NCBI RefSeq assembly: GCF_900107175.1
Contig: NZ_FNOZ01000014.1
Location: 30,871 to 94,870 of the forward strand
From: Modestobacter sp. DSM 44400
GTDB lineage: Bacteria > Actinomycetota > Actinomycetes > Mycobacteriales > Geodermatophilaceae
Reading direction: 5' to 3'
Length of the DNA stretch: 64,000 nucleotides
In this document: positions 8,722 through 17,606 of the stretch, piece by piece
Layout of the letters: each line of letters opens with the position of its first letter
How positions within the stretch are numbered: the stretch's first letter is position 1
Notes under the pieces: generated by a model
Seen by the model: only the letters and a program-made list of their open reading frames with translations
The model's database searches: none
What the model was told of the DNA's origin: nothing
Made by a program: the position numbers and the translations under genes

Positions 8722-9551
8722 CCCCCTCGCTGTTCGGCGGGCACCGGCTGGTCGTCGTCACCGGGGTGCACGAGGCAGCCGGGGTGCTGGTCGACTCCCT
8801 CGTCAGCTACACCACGAGTCCCGACCCCGACCTGACGCTCGTGGTCGTGCACCCCGGCGGGAAGCGGAACGAGGCGTTGCTCAAAGCGTTCAAGGCGGCC
8901 GGCGCGGCCGTCGACGAGTGCCCCAGGATCGGTTCGGCGGGGGAGCGCATCGCCTTTCTCCGCAACGAGGTGCGCCGGGTCGGTGGGCGGATCACCCCCG
9001 ACGCGGCCACCGCGTTGCTGGAGGCCGTCGGCAACGACTTGCGCCAGTTGTCCTCGGCGGCCAGCCAGCTGGTATCGGACTTCGGCGGGTCCATCGACGC
9101 CGACGCGGTGGCCCGGTTCCACCGTGGGCAGGCGGAGGTCACCGGGTTCACCGTGGCCGAGCGGGTCCTCGTCGGCGACACGGCCGGCTCGGTGGAGATG
9201 CTCCGGTGGGCGCTGCAGCGCGGCGTTGCGCACGTCCTCATCGCCGACGCGCTCGCCGACGGTGTGCGCACCGCGGCCCGCGTCGCGTCGCTGAACACCT
9301 CGAACGTCGGGGACCTGGCCCGCACGCTGAAGCTGCCCCCGTGGAAGGTGAAGAAGGCTCAGAGCCAAGCCCGCGGCTGGACGATCGACGCGCTGCAGCA
9401 GGCCATCGGCGTCACCGCCGAGCTCAATGCCGACGTCAAGGGCGCCGCGGCCAGCCCGGACTACGCGCTGGAGCGGGCGGTGCGCCGGATCGTGGCGATC
9501 CGGGCGGAGTCCGCCCGCGGTCGCGACGCGCGGGTACGCACCGGTCGCTGA
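8541..9551 (+). CDS. holA: DNA polymerase III delta subunit
   Basis: A 336-residue delta subunit of the clamp loader, which opens the beta sliding clamp and loads it on DNA with delta' and tau/gamma. The N-terminal LRVVVGEEELLRARA segment is the family start, and the C-terminal helical collar includes LARTLKLPPWKVKKAQSQA. The GTG at 8541 sits six bases after a CACGAT sequence that resembles the -10 boxes seen elsewhere here. holA follows comEC in many actinobacteria. The unusual feature is that comEC stays open for 181 bases into this gene. Confidence 0.93.
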   Translation: MAAAPPAPTSHLRVVVGEEELLRARAVSAVRAAVRDAHPDSEEHELVAGGLPMGTLAEALTPSLFGGHRLVVVTGVHEAAGVLVDSLVSYTTSPDPDLTLVVVHPGGKRNEALLKAFKAAGAAVDECPRIGSAGERIAFLRNEVRRVGGRITPDAATALLEAVGNDLRQLSSAASQLVSDFGGSIDADAVARFHRGQAEVTGFTVAERVLVGDTAGSVEMLRWALQRGVAHVLIADALADGVRTAARVASLNTSNVGDLARTLKLPPWKVKKAQSQARGWTIDALQQAIGVTAELNADVKGAAASPDYALERAVRRIVAIRAESARGRDARVRTGR

Positions 9552-9590
9552 GGCATGTTCCGTAGCGGGAGAGTGGCACCCCGCAGAACG

Positions 9591-9627
9591 CGACGAGCCC
9601 CGTCCCGCGGCGGGGAGGGGCTCGTCG
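9591..9627. terminator. Bidirectional terminator between holA and rpsT
   Basis: An 11-bp perfect inverted repeat, CGACGAGCCCC (9591-9601) and GGGGCTCGTCG (9617-9627), with a G/C-rich inner stem. It lies between the convergent holA and rpsT genes and can serve both strands. Confidence 0.8.
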
Positions 9628-9674
9628 TTCCCGCCGGTGGGCCGTCACCACGACGGTCCGCCGAACGGCGGAGA

Positions 9675-9935
9675 TCAGAGGCCGGCGACCTTCTTGGCCA
9701 GCGCCGACTTGCGGTTGGCGGCCTGGTTCTTGTGGATGACGCCCTTGCTGGCGGCCTTGTCGAGCGCCTTGCTGGCGGTCTGCAGGGCGGCCGTTGCGGC
9801 GGCCTTGTCCCCGCCCTCGGCGGCGGTACGGAAACGTCGCACCGACGTCTTCAGGGCGGACTTGACCGCGACGTTGCGCTGACGCGCGATCTCGTTGGTC
9901 TTGATCCGCTTGATCTGGGACTTGATGTTCGCCAC
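9675..9935 (-). CDS. rpsT: 30S ribosomal protein S20
   Basis: An 86-residue basic protein ([18 protein letters not shown]... to ...[11 protein letters not shown]) that binds 16S rRNA early in 30S assembly. The GTG at 9935 was chosen because S20 proteins start with M/V-ANIKSQ. The frame continues upstream but without similarity. An AGAGG sequence lies about eight bases before the GTG. It stands alone and converges on holA, as in mycobacteria. Confidence 0.97.
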   Translation of the reverse strand: MANIKSQIKRIKTNEIARQRNVAVKSALKTSVRRFRTAAEGGDKAAATAALQTASKALDKAASKGVIHKNQAANRKSALAKKVAGL

Positions 9936-10076
9936 GCGTGAGCCTCTGGTGTCTCGCAGGAAGGTGTACTTCTGACGGTGCTGCAATGATCGTGCGTCCG
10001 CGACGGCATGCATCAGCGGACCGGTCTCACAAGATACCAGCCCCGCCCGCTCCGGCCCCAACCGGCGGCTGGCCGG

Positions 10077-11050
10077 TCAGCAGCCGACGCAGCGCCCGAC
10101 CGCCACCCGGCGGACGACCCAGTCCAGCGCCGCGTCGTGGAACCGCCGCTGGAACGCCCGCAGCGTGGGCAGTCCGGGTGGCGCGGGACGGCGCATCGAG
10201 AACTCCCACATCCCGGCCATGCCCAGGAGGAAGTCGGTGACGTCGGCCGCGTCCGCCGCGGCAACCACCGGCACCCCGTCCACCAGGCGCCCGGGATCCA
10301 GTCCGCCGTGCACCGCGGCGTCCAGCGCCTGGACGACCGCATCGACCCACGCCGGGCCTCGGCAGGCCCACGGCCAGTCGAGCAGGACGACACCGCCGTC
10401 CGGCGTGAACAGCAGGTTGTCCGCGCGCAGGTCGAGGTGGACGAGCGTGTCGCCGGCCAGGCTGCCCCGGGCGGCCAACCGGTCCGGGGTGGCGGCGAGC
10501 CAGTCGAGCCGGGCGGCCGCCCAGGGATACAGGTCCTCGGGCGGCTGTACGGCCAGCAGTCGCCACGCAGTGAACTCCTCGGCGAGCCGGTCGGTCAGCG
10601 GGGGCAGATCGGGAACCGGGCACGGCGTGGCGAGCTGCGAGAAGGTGCCCACGCCGGCGAGCGCCCGGGCCGCGGTCGACGTGGTCCACGGCAGCGGCGG
10701 TGGGGCGCCGTCGACCACGTCGAAGACCAGGGCCACCCACTGGCCGGCGGCGTCGGACCACTCGACGCTCGCCCGCAGCGCGGGCACCGACAGGGTCGAG
10801 GGCAGTCCGGCGGCCACCCGGGCCTCGGTGCGCAGCAGTGCGGGGTGTCGGGGTTCAGCGGCGTCCCGACCGCCTTGACGAACGCGCGGCGCCCATCCGT
10901 GCAGGTGACGACGACAGCCGGACCGGGGGAGAAGCCGCCCTGTCGAGGCGAGATGCCCACCACCGGCGAGCCCAGCGCCTCGTCGATCTCCGCGCGCAGT
11001 CCGGCCGGGAGCTGGGCGTAGGGAAGGCGCGGACTACCGGGGAGGGGCAC
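10077..11050 (-). pseudogene. Aminoglycoside phosphotransferase-like kinase, frameshifted
   Basis: Two frames together give one APH/choline kinase-fold protein. The N-terminal part (from about 11050) reads [18 protein letters not shown] ... GRRAFVKAVGTPLNPDTPH and then leaves frame. The rest continues in another frame as LLRTEARVAAGLP and ends at 10077. The catalytic loop HLDLRADNLLF and the metal-binding LLDWPWA are intact. The break is near 10838-10842, where one missing C would restore the frame. This is either a young pseudogene or a sequencing error. Family members phosphorylate small molecules, and the substrate here is unknown. The start (GTG at 11050) is uncertain. The gene diverges from lepA. 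Confidence 0.75.
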
Positions 11051-11126
11051 CCCTTCACCGTGCGGGACGATGTCGTCCCAGGCAATCGCTTTGCCGCGCG
11101 CCGGTCCGTGGGACGATGGGCGCACT

Positions 11127-12965
11127 GTGACTGCTCCCGCCTCCACTGACCCGGCCCGCATCCGGAACTTCTGCATCATCGCCCACATCGACCATGGCAA
11201 GTCGACGCTGGCCGACCGGATGCTGGAGGTCACCGGCATCGTCGAGGGACGCGCGATGCGCGCCCAGTACCTCGACCGGATGGACATCGAGCGCGAGCGC
11301 GGCATCACCATCAAGTCCCAGAACGTCCGGCTGCCCTGGATTCCGCGCAGCGGGGAGTTCGCGGGCACTGAGCACGTGCTGGACATGATCGACACCCCTG
11401 GCCACGTGGACTTCACCTACGAGGTGTCCCGGTCGCTGGCCGCCTGCGAGGGCGCTGTGCTGCTCGTCGACGCCGCGCAGGGCATCGAGGCGCAGACGCT
11501 GGCCAATCTGTACCTGGCCATCGAGAACGACCTGACGATCATCCCGGTGCTCAACAAGATCGACCTCCCGGCCGCCCAGCCGGAGAAGTTCGCCGCGGAG
11601 ATCGCGCACATCATCGGCTGCAAGCCCGACGAGGTGCTGCGGGTCAGCGGCAAGACCGGGGAGGGCGTCCCGGAGCTGCTGGACCAGATCGTCGCGAAGA
11701 TCCCGGCCCCGACGGGCCGCGCCGAGGGCCCCGCCCGGGCGCTGATCTTCGACTCCGTCTACGACATCTACCGCGGCGTCATCACCTACGTGCGGGTCTT
11801 CGACGGCCGGATCTCCGGCCGCGAGCGGATCAAGATGATGTCGAACAACGTCACCCACGAGCTGCTGGAGATCGGCGTCATCTCCCCAGAGCCCAAGCCG
11901 GTGGAGAGCCTGGGCGTGGGGGAGGTCGGCTACTTCATCACCGGGGTGAAGGACGTCCGGCAGTCCCGGGTCGGTGACACCGTGACCCTGCAGCACGCCC
12001 CGGCGAAGGAGTCCCTCGGCGGCTACCGCGACCCCAAGCCGATGGTCTACTCCGGGCTCTACCCGATCGACGGCAGCGAGTACCAGCTGCTTCGCGAGTC
12101 GCTGGACAAGCTGCTGCTCAACGACGCCGCGCTGGTCTACGAGCCGGAGACCTCCGCCGCACTCGGGTTCGGTTTCCGGGTCGGCTTCCTCGGCCTGCTG
12201 CACCTGGAGATCGTGCGGGAGCGGCTCGAGCGGGAGAGTGGGCTGAGCCTGATCTCCACCGCGCCCAACGTCGTCTACCGGGTGGTGATGGAGGACGGCT
12301 CCGAGCACGTCGTCACCAACCCCAGCGACTGGCCGCACGGCAAGATGGACAAGATCTTCGAGCCGATCGTCAGCGCCACGGTGATCGCGCCCAGCGACTA
12401 CACCGGCGCCATCATGGAGCTCTGCCAGGGTCGCCGCGGCAGCCTCTCCGGGATGGACTACCTGTCGGAGTCCCGGGTCGAGCTGCGGTACACGCTGCCC
12501 CTCGGCGAGATCATCTTCGACTTCTTCGACGCGCTGAAGTCACGCACGCGCGGCTACGCGAGCCTGGACTACGCCGAGGCCGGCGAGCAGGAGGCCGATC
12601 TCGTCAAGGTCGACATCCTGCTGCAGGGCGAGGCCGTCGATGCCTTCTCCTCGATCGTGCACCGGGACAAGGCCTACGGCTACGGCGTGATGATGGCCGG
12701 CAAGCTGCGGGAGCTGATCCCGCGCCAGCAGTTCGAGGTGCCGATCCAGGCCGCCGTCGGCGCCCGGGTCATCGCCCGCGAGACCGTCCGCGCGATCCGC
12801 AAGGACGTGCTGGCCAAGTGCTACGGCGGTGACATCACCCGCAAGCGCAAGCTGCTGGAGAAGCAGAAGGAGGGCAAGAAGCGGATGAAGATGGTCGGCC
12901 GCGTCGAGGTCCCCCAGGAGGCCTTCGTGGCCGCGCTCTCCAACGCCGAGCCCACCAAGAAGTGA
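11127..12965 (+). CDS. lepA: Elongation factor 4 (LepA)
   Basis: A 612-residue translational GTPase that binds the ribosome and affects initiation, back-translocation or elongation under stress. The G1 motif AHIDHGKS is at residues 19-26, G3 DTPGH and G4 NKID follow, and the C-terminal LepA-specific domain ends with [20 protein letters not shown]. The GTG at 11127 fits the usual N-terminal length and is preceded by GACGAT at 11112-11117, a likely leaderless -10 box. It overlaps the MOSC gene by four bases. Confidence 0.97.
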   Translation: MTAPASTDPARIRNFCIIAHIDHGKSTLADRMLEVTGIVEGRAMRAQYLDRMDIERERGITIKSQNVRLPWIPRSGEFAGTEHVLDMIDTPGHVDFTYEVSRSLAACEGAVLLVDAAQGIEAQTLANLYLAIENDLTIIPVLNKIDLPAAQPEKFAAEIAHIIGCKPDEVLRVSGKTGEGVPELLDQIVAKIPAPTGRAEGPARALIFDSVYDIYRGVITYVRVFDGRISGRERIKMMSNNVTHELLEIGVISPEPKPVESLGVGEVGYFITGVKDVRQSRVGDTVTLQHAPAKESLGGYRDPKPMVYSGLYPIDGSEYQLLRESLDKLLLNDAALVYEPETSAALGFGFRVGFLGLLHLEIVRERLERESGLSLISTAPNVVYRVVMEDGSEHVVTNPSDWPHGKMDKIFEPIVSATVIAPSDYTGAIMELCQGRRGSLSGMDYLSESRVELRYTLPLGEIIFDFFDALKSRTRGYASLDYAEAGEQEADLVKVDILLQGEAVDAFSSIVHRDKAYGYGVMMAGKLRELIPRQQFEVPIQAAVGARVIARETVRAIRKDVLAKCYGGDITRKRKLLEKQKEGKKRMKMVGRVEVPQEAFVAALSNAEPTKK

Positions 12966-13624
12966 GCTCGACCGGCCGGGTCGAGGCGGTCTGCGTCGCA
13001 GGCGTCGACCTGCTGCCGCTGCCCGGCCGTCGGCCCGACCGCAGCGGTATCGACAAGCGGCCGGTCGGTGGCCGGGTCGCCGTCGGCGAGCTCGGCCTGG
13101 ACGGCGACGTCCAGGTCAACCGCCGGCACCACGGCGGGGAGGGCCAGGCGGTCTACGCCTACGCCCAGGACGACGCCGACTGGTGGGCCGCCGAGCTGGA
13201 CCGCGACCTGCCCCCGGGCCGCTTCGGAGAGAACCTGCGGACGACGGGCCTGGACCTCGTCGGCGCCGTCCTCGGTGAGCGGTGGCAGGTCGGGACGGCG
13301 CTGCTCGAGGTGACCGCCTGGCGCACCCCGTGCGCCAACTTCGCCCGCTACTGGGCCATCCCGGACCTGGTCAAGCGGTTCGCAGCGCACGGCGCCACCG
13401 GTGCCTATCTGCGGGTCCTCGAACCGGGTCACCTCGCGGCCGGCGACGTCGTCGAGGTCGTCTCCCGCCCCGACCACGGGATCACCGTCGGGCGGGCCTT
13501 CCGGATCGCCATGACGGAGAAGTCCCGGCTCCCCGACCTCGCCCCGGCGCTCCACCACCTGCCGGTCAAGGACCAGCCGAAGCTGGCGGCCACGATCGAG
13601 CGGCGGCTCGCCGCGCGGGCGTGA
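12962..13624 (+). CDS. MOSC domain-containing protein (YiiM type)
   Basis: A 220-residue stand-alone MOSC protein. The family is linked to molybdenum cofactor sulfuration and to detoxification of N-hydroxylated substrates (YiiM). Landmarks are [13 protein letters not shown] near residue 57 and the cysteine motif WRTPCANF near 121, where the conserved Cys binds sulfur. A helical C-terminal three-alpha region ends the protein. It begins inside the lepA stop codon. Placement beside lepA looks like transcriptional convenience, as I see no functional link. Confidence 0.85.
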   Translation: MSSTGRVEAVCVAGVDLLPLPGRRPDRSGIDKRPVGGRVAVGELGLDGDVQVNRRHHGGEGQAVYAYAQDDADWWAAELDRDLPPGRFGENLRTTGLDLVGAVLGERWQVGTALLEVTAWRTPCANFARYWAIPDLVKRFAAHGATGAYLRVLEPGHLAAGDVVEVVSRPDHGITVGRAFRIAMTEKSRLPDLAPALHHLPVKDQPKLAATIERRLAARA

Positions 13625-13688
13625 GAACGCGGCCGCGCTACTGTCCGGCCCGGTACGCCGGGCGCCCGCCCCGGCAACGGGGGGGACC

Positions 13689-14390
13689 ATGCGGCAGCGC
13701 CGCCGAGGCACGGCACTCGCCATCCTCGCCATCCTCGCCGTCCCCGCGTTCGCCGCCTGCAGCAGCGACCCGGCGGAGTCGGCCACCGACCTGCTCGCCC
13801 GGGCCCGGACGACGCTCGACGACACCCGCAGCGTGCACTTCGTCCTGGAAAGCACGGGTGCCCCGGCCACCGGCACCGTGCTGCTCGGCGGGATGGGCGA
13901 CCTCGCCCGACCCGCCTCCTTCAGCGGGACGTTGCGCGTGCAGGCAGTGGGCTCGGCGATCGACGTCAACGCGGTCTCCGTCGACGGCACCGTCTACGCC
14001 CAGCTGCCGTTCCAGCAGACCTACAGCATTGTCGACCCCGCGCAGTTCGGCGTCGGTGACCCCGGCGCCCTGCTCGACCCAGACACCGGCATCTCCCCGC
14101 TGCTCACCTCCGCCGAGGACGCGAAGCTCGGGAAGGAGAAGCGGGTGGGCGGGGAGGTGGTCCGCGAGGTCACCGCGCAACTGCCCGGGGACCTCGTCGC
14201 GCAGGCGCTCACCAGCAAGGAACCCAGTCAGCCGGTGCAGGCCCGGCTGTCCATCGCCACCGACAGCGGACAGCTGCGCCGGGTCGAGCTGACCGGCCCG
14301 TTCTTCACCGCCGGAGATGACGCGACGTACACGCTGGAGCTGTCCGACTTCGGGGCCGATGTCCAGATCACCGCACCCCCCACCGGCTGA
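13689..14390 (+). CDS. lprG: LppX/LprG-family lipoprotein
   Basis: A 233-residue exported lipoprotein. A basic N-terminus and hydrophobic core (LAILAILAVPAFAAC) end in a lipobox with Cys24. The mature part has the LppX_LprAFG fold, which carries acylated lipids across the periplasm. The next gene is a 14-helix MFS transporter, the same arrangement as lprG-p55 (Rv1411c-Rv1410c), where the pair moves triacylglycerides and lipoglycans to the outer envelope and contributes to drug tolerance. The role here is by analogy. A run of G just before the ATG serves as ribosome binding site. Confidence 0.85.
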   Translation: MRQRRRGTALAILAILAVPAFAACSSDPAESATDLLARARTTLDDTRSVHFVLESTGAPATGTVLLGGMGDLARPASFSGTLRVQAVGSAIDVNAVSVDGTVYAQLPFQQTYSIVDPAQFGVGDPGALLDPDTGISPLLTSAEDAKLGKEKRVGGEVVREVTAQLPGDLVAQALTSKEPSQPVQARLSIATDSGQLRRVELTGPFFTAGDDATYTLELSDFGADVQITAPPTG

Positions 14391-16089
14391 GCCGGCCGCC
14401 CCGCCCTTGCCCGGGCTGGGGCTGGTCGTCCTCGCAGCGCTCGCGGTCCTGGTTACCGCGGCCGACACCTACGTCGTCGTCCTGGCGTTGCCCGACGTCC
14501 TGGTGGGCATCGGGGTCGGGATCGACGAACTCCAGCGGGCCACTCCCATCGTCGGCGGCTTCCTGCTGGGCTACACCGCCACGCTGCCGCTGCTGGGCGG
14601 GCTGGCCGACCTGCGCGGCCGGGTCCCCGTCCTGGTCGGGTGCCTGCTCCTCTTCGCGGCCGGCTCGCTGCTGACCGCCACCGCCCTGGGCCTCGGTCAG
14701 GCAGTGGCCGGACGCGGGCTGCAGGGCGTCGGGGCCGGTGGCCTGGTGCCGGCCACCCTCGCGCTGGTCGCCGACCGATGGCCGCCAGAGCGCCGGGCGC
14801 TCCCGCTGGGCGTGGTGGGAGCCGTGCAGGAGGCCGGCGCGGTGCTCGGCCCGCTGGCCGGGGCCGCGGTCCTCGCCGTGGCCGACTGGCGCGCCATCTT
14901 CTGGCTCAACCTGCTCCTGGCCCTCGGGCTGGCCATCGGCATCGTCGCCACCGGCCGCGTCCGCCGGCTCGACCCGCTGGGGACCGTCCTGGCCGCCCTG
15001 GCCGGTGTCGCGGTCGCGCTGCAGCTGGCGGCCCCCGCGGCGCTGGCCGAGGACGTCACGCTGGGCCTGCTCTACGTGCCCGTAGCCGAGGGGGCCAGCC
15101 CGCTGGTGTTGGTGGCCGCGCTGGCCGGGCTGGCGCTCGTCGTCCGCAGCTGGACGGTTCCGGCCGGCGCGGTGCTGCCGCTGCGCGGTCTGCGCTCGCT
15201 GGTCGCCGACGTCGACGTCCTGGGCTCCGGGCTGGTAATTGTCGCCCTGGGTGCCGTGGTGTGGGCCTTCGCCGCAGCCGACCCAGCGACCCAGGTGGTG
15301 GCGCACGGGCCCGTGCTGCTGCCGGTCGCGGTGCTGGCCGCGGGAGCGTTCGTGCTGCACGAGCGGCGGGCGCCCGACCCGGTGCTGCCGCTGGCCGTGC
15401 TGCGGCCGGTCGGCGCCTGGGGTGCCCTGGTGGTGAATGTGCTGGTGGGGGCGGCGCTGGTGGGGGCGGCACTGGTCGATGTGCCGTTGTTCGCCCGGTC
15501 CACCACCGCGCAGGGGGACCAGCTCGGTGCCGCCCTGGTGTTGCTGCAGCTGCTCGTCGCCGTCCCGGTCGGGGCGGTGGCCGGGGGCTGGCTGAGCCGC
15601 AGGGTGGCACCCCGGTTCGTCGCGGCGGCCGGGATGGCGCTCAGTGCGGGAGCGTTCGTCGTCATGACCGGCTGGGGCGAGCGGTCCCTGGAGGGTGCGG
15701 CGTCCACCGTCGTCCTGCTGGCGGCCGGGCTCGGGTTCGGACTGACGATCGCCCCGGTCAACGCCGTCCTGCTGGCCGTCACCCCACCCCGGGTGCACGG
15801 CAGCGCCGGTGCGCTGGCCGTCGTGGCGCGCACGGTCGGGATGCTGGTCGGGCTCTCGCTGCTGACCGCCGTCGCCCTCCGCCGATTCACCGCGGAGGTG
15901 GCCGTCATCGCCTCGCCCTTCCAGCAGTGCCCGCAGACTCCGGCGAACTGCCCGCCCTACGACGCGGCCACCAACGCCGCCGTGCTCACCCAGCTCCACA
16001 CGGTGTTCGGCGGAGCGGCGGTCGCGGCGGCGCTGGCCGCGGTTGCCGCCCTGGTGCTGCTGCGGGGCGGGCGCCGGGTCAGAGGGTGA
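14359..16089 (+). CDS. MFS transporter of the P55/EmrB type
   Basis: A 576-residue membrane protein of the DHA2 drug:H+ antiporter family with about 14 transmembrane helices. Motif A (GGLADLRGRVPVLVG) lies between helices 2 and 3, and the motif C region has GAVQEAGAVLGPLAG. The ATG at 14359 overlaps the lprG gene by 32 bases, so the two are co-transcribed and probably coupled. In mycobacteria the partner P55 works with LprG in lipid export. The last codons overlap the end of a decayed dehydrogenase on the other strand. Confidence 0.85.
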   Translation: MSRSPHPPPAEPAAPPLPGLGLVVLAALAVLVTAADTYVVVLALPDVLVGIGVGIDELQRATPIVGGFLLGYTATLPLLGGLADLRGRVPVLVGCLLLFAAGSLLTATALGLGQAVAGRGLQGVGAGGLVPATLALVADRWPPERRALPLGVVGAVQEAGAVLGPLAGAAVLAVADWRAIFWLNLLLALGLAIGIVATGRVRRLDPLGTVLAALAGVAVALQLAAPAALAEDVTLGLLYVPVAEGASPLVLVAALAGLALVVRSWTVPAGAVLPLRGLRSLVADVDVLGSGLVIVALGAVVWAFAAADPATQVVAHGPVLLPVAVLAAGAFVLHERRAPDPVLPLAVLRPVGAWGALVVNVLVGAALVGAALVDVPLFARSTTAQGDQLGAALVLLQLLVAVPVGAVAGGWLSRRVAPRFVAAAGMALSAGAFVVMTGWGERSLEGAASTVVLLAAGLGFGLTIAPVNAVLLAVTPPRVHGSAGALAVVARTVGMLVGLSLLTAVALRRFTAEVAVIASPFQQCPQTPANCPPYDAATNAAVLTQLHTVFGGAAVAAALAAVAALVLLRGGRRVRG

Positions 16090-16345
16090 AGACGATCTTC
16101 CCTGCGGTGCGGCCCTCGAGCATCCGCTCGAACCTCTCGCGGGCCCGGTCCAGCGGCAGCTCGACGTCGATCTCGGCGCGGACGCCGGTGACCCGGCACA
16201 TCTGGATGAGGGAGTCCAGCTCGTCCCGGGTGCCCATCGTGGAACCGATGACCGACAACTGGGTGAGGAAGACCCGGTTCAGCTCGGCGCCGGGGTTGCA
16301 GCCGGTGGTCGCATCGCAGATGACGACGCCGCCGCCGAGGCGGTC
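16079..16345 (-). pseudogene. C-terminal remnant of a zinc-type alcohol dehydrogenase
   Basis: On the minus strand the last 87 or so codons of a medium-chain dehydrogenase/reductase are readable. They begin at LGGGVVICDATTGCNPG, pass through VIGSTMGTRDELDSLIQMCR and end RTAGKIVFTL at a TGA (16079-16081). No catalytic or nucleotide-binding domain is present, and the LysR gene takes over exactly at its broken edge. This is a truncated remnant of an enzyme once encoded here, left by a deletion or by insertion of the LysR gene. Confidence 0.8.
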
Positions 16346-17249
16346 AGTCCGCTGTGCGTTGCAGCGGGGCGGGGATCACCGTGGGCACCCGCGCCTGGAT
16401 GGCGGCTGCCGCAGCGCGGACCTCCGGACGACGGAGGTTCTCCGGGCGGCCGCTCATCCAGTAGGTGAGCACGACCGTCGCCTCGTCGGGGAGCACCCGG
16501 ACGAGGTCGGGCGAGCGTGCGGCGAGGTAGGCGGGGAGCAGGCCGATGCCTGCACCGGAACGCGTCATCTCCAGCTGCGCCAGCACGCTCGTGGCGCCCA
16601 GGACCTCGGCACGCTGCGGGAACAGTCGGTCCAGCAGGTCCAGCTCGACCACTTGGAGCATGGACTCCACGTAGTAGACCGGTCGGTGCGCCGCCAGCTC
16701 GGCGAGGTGGCGGGGGTGCCCGAGCCGGTCCAGGTGCTCCGCTGTCGCGAACAGGCCGAGCTCATAGTCGGCGAGCTTGCTCACCGCCAGCCGGCGGGAG
16801 GCTGGGCGGGTCACCCCGATGTCCAGGTCGGCCGCCGGGCCGTACGCCGGCGTCGGCCGGGTGACCGAGGTCAGCTCGAAGCTGACCAGCGGGTGGTCGA
16901 CGTGCAGCTGGGCCAGGGCGGGCGCCACGACGAGCACCCCGAACACCTCCGTGCAGGAGACCCGGACCAGGCCGTGCAGGTCGTCGTCAGCAGCCCGGCC
17001 GTCCGAACCCGGCAGCAGGGACAGCGCCGACTCGAGAGCCTCGGCGGCCGCCAGCGCCTCCCGCCCGGCGGACGTCAGCTCCCAGCCGCCCACGGCCGAG
17101 ACGACCAGGCGAACGCCGAGTGCGCGTTCCAGGGAACCCACCCGGCGGGCGACCGTGGTGTGGTTGACGCCCAGCATCGTCGCGGCAGCGGTGTAGGTGC
17201 GCGCCCGGGCCACGGCGAGTAGTACCAGCAGGTCATGCGGGTCGACCAG
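16344..17249 (-). CDS. LysR-family transcriptional regulator
   Basis: A 301-residue regulator with an N-terminal winged helix-turn-helix (ARTYTAAATMLGVNHTTVA, about residues 16-34) and a C-terminal inducer-binding domain. It is divergent from the valine-degradation operon and probably controls it, a common arrangement. No ATG, GTG or TTG lies near the conserved N-terminus. The best candidate start is the CTG at 17249, preceded at the right distance by GAGGAGG. Longer GTG starts farther upstream would add residues without family similarity. The gene cuts off the dehydrogenase remnant downstream. Confidence 0.85.
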   Translation of the reverse strand: MVDPHDLLVLLAVARARTYTAAATMLGVNHTTVARRVGSLERALGVRLVVSAVGGWELTSAGREALAAAEALESALSLLPGSDGRAADDDLHGLVRVSCTEVFGVLVVAPALAQLHVDHPLVSFELTSVTRPTPAYGPAADLDIGVTRPASRRLAVSKLADYELGLFATAEHLDRLGHPRHLAELAAHRPVYYVESMLQVVELDLLDRLFPQRAEVLGATSVLAQLEMTRSGAGIGLLPAYLAARSPDLVRVLPDEATVVLTYWMSGRPENLRRPEVRAAAAAIQARVPTVIPAPLQRTAD

Positions 17250-17606
17250 GGTGCCCTCCTCGCCGTGTCGAGGTGCACATCCTTGCAGACTGCCAGTGCG
17301 CGCCTGCCCATCGACTGCATGCACCTGCACCGGGAGGATGGTGGCAGCCGCCACAGCCTGCGCCGCCGGTCCTCGGGCCGGCGGGCAGCCTCGCCCGGAA
17401 CGCGACGTGCGCCCGCACGCCTGCAGGAGGTCCCATGTCGCCCGACTCCCCGTCCCTCGTCGCTGGCCGGCTCGGCCATGCGCCGCGGCTGCGGCCGCGC
17501 CGTCGCCGACTGCCCTGACCCGAAAGGCTGCCCCGTGTCCCCTCGACGGCGTCCGACCGCGCCCCAGTTCACGACCACCGGCCCCGCCGCACCGGCGGTG
17601 GTCTGA
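17250..17606. other. Divergent regulatory region with two very small open frames
   Basis: This 357-base stretch separates the LysR gene from the acyl-CoA dehydrogenase. It should hold both promoters and LysR sites, but I could not pick out a convincing T-N11-A box. Two tiny frames are visible on the plus strand. One is an ATG at 17434 preceded by AGGAGG, giving 27 codons. The other is a GTG at 17535 preceded by GAAAGG, giving 23 codons and ending at 17606, directly against the dehydrogenase GTG. They could be leader peptides coupled to the operon or mere chance. Confidence 0.4.
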
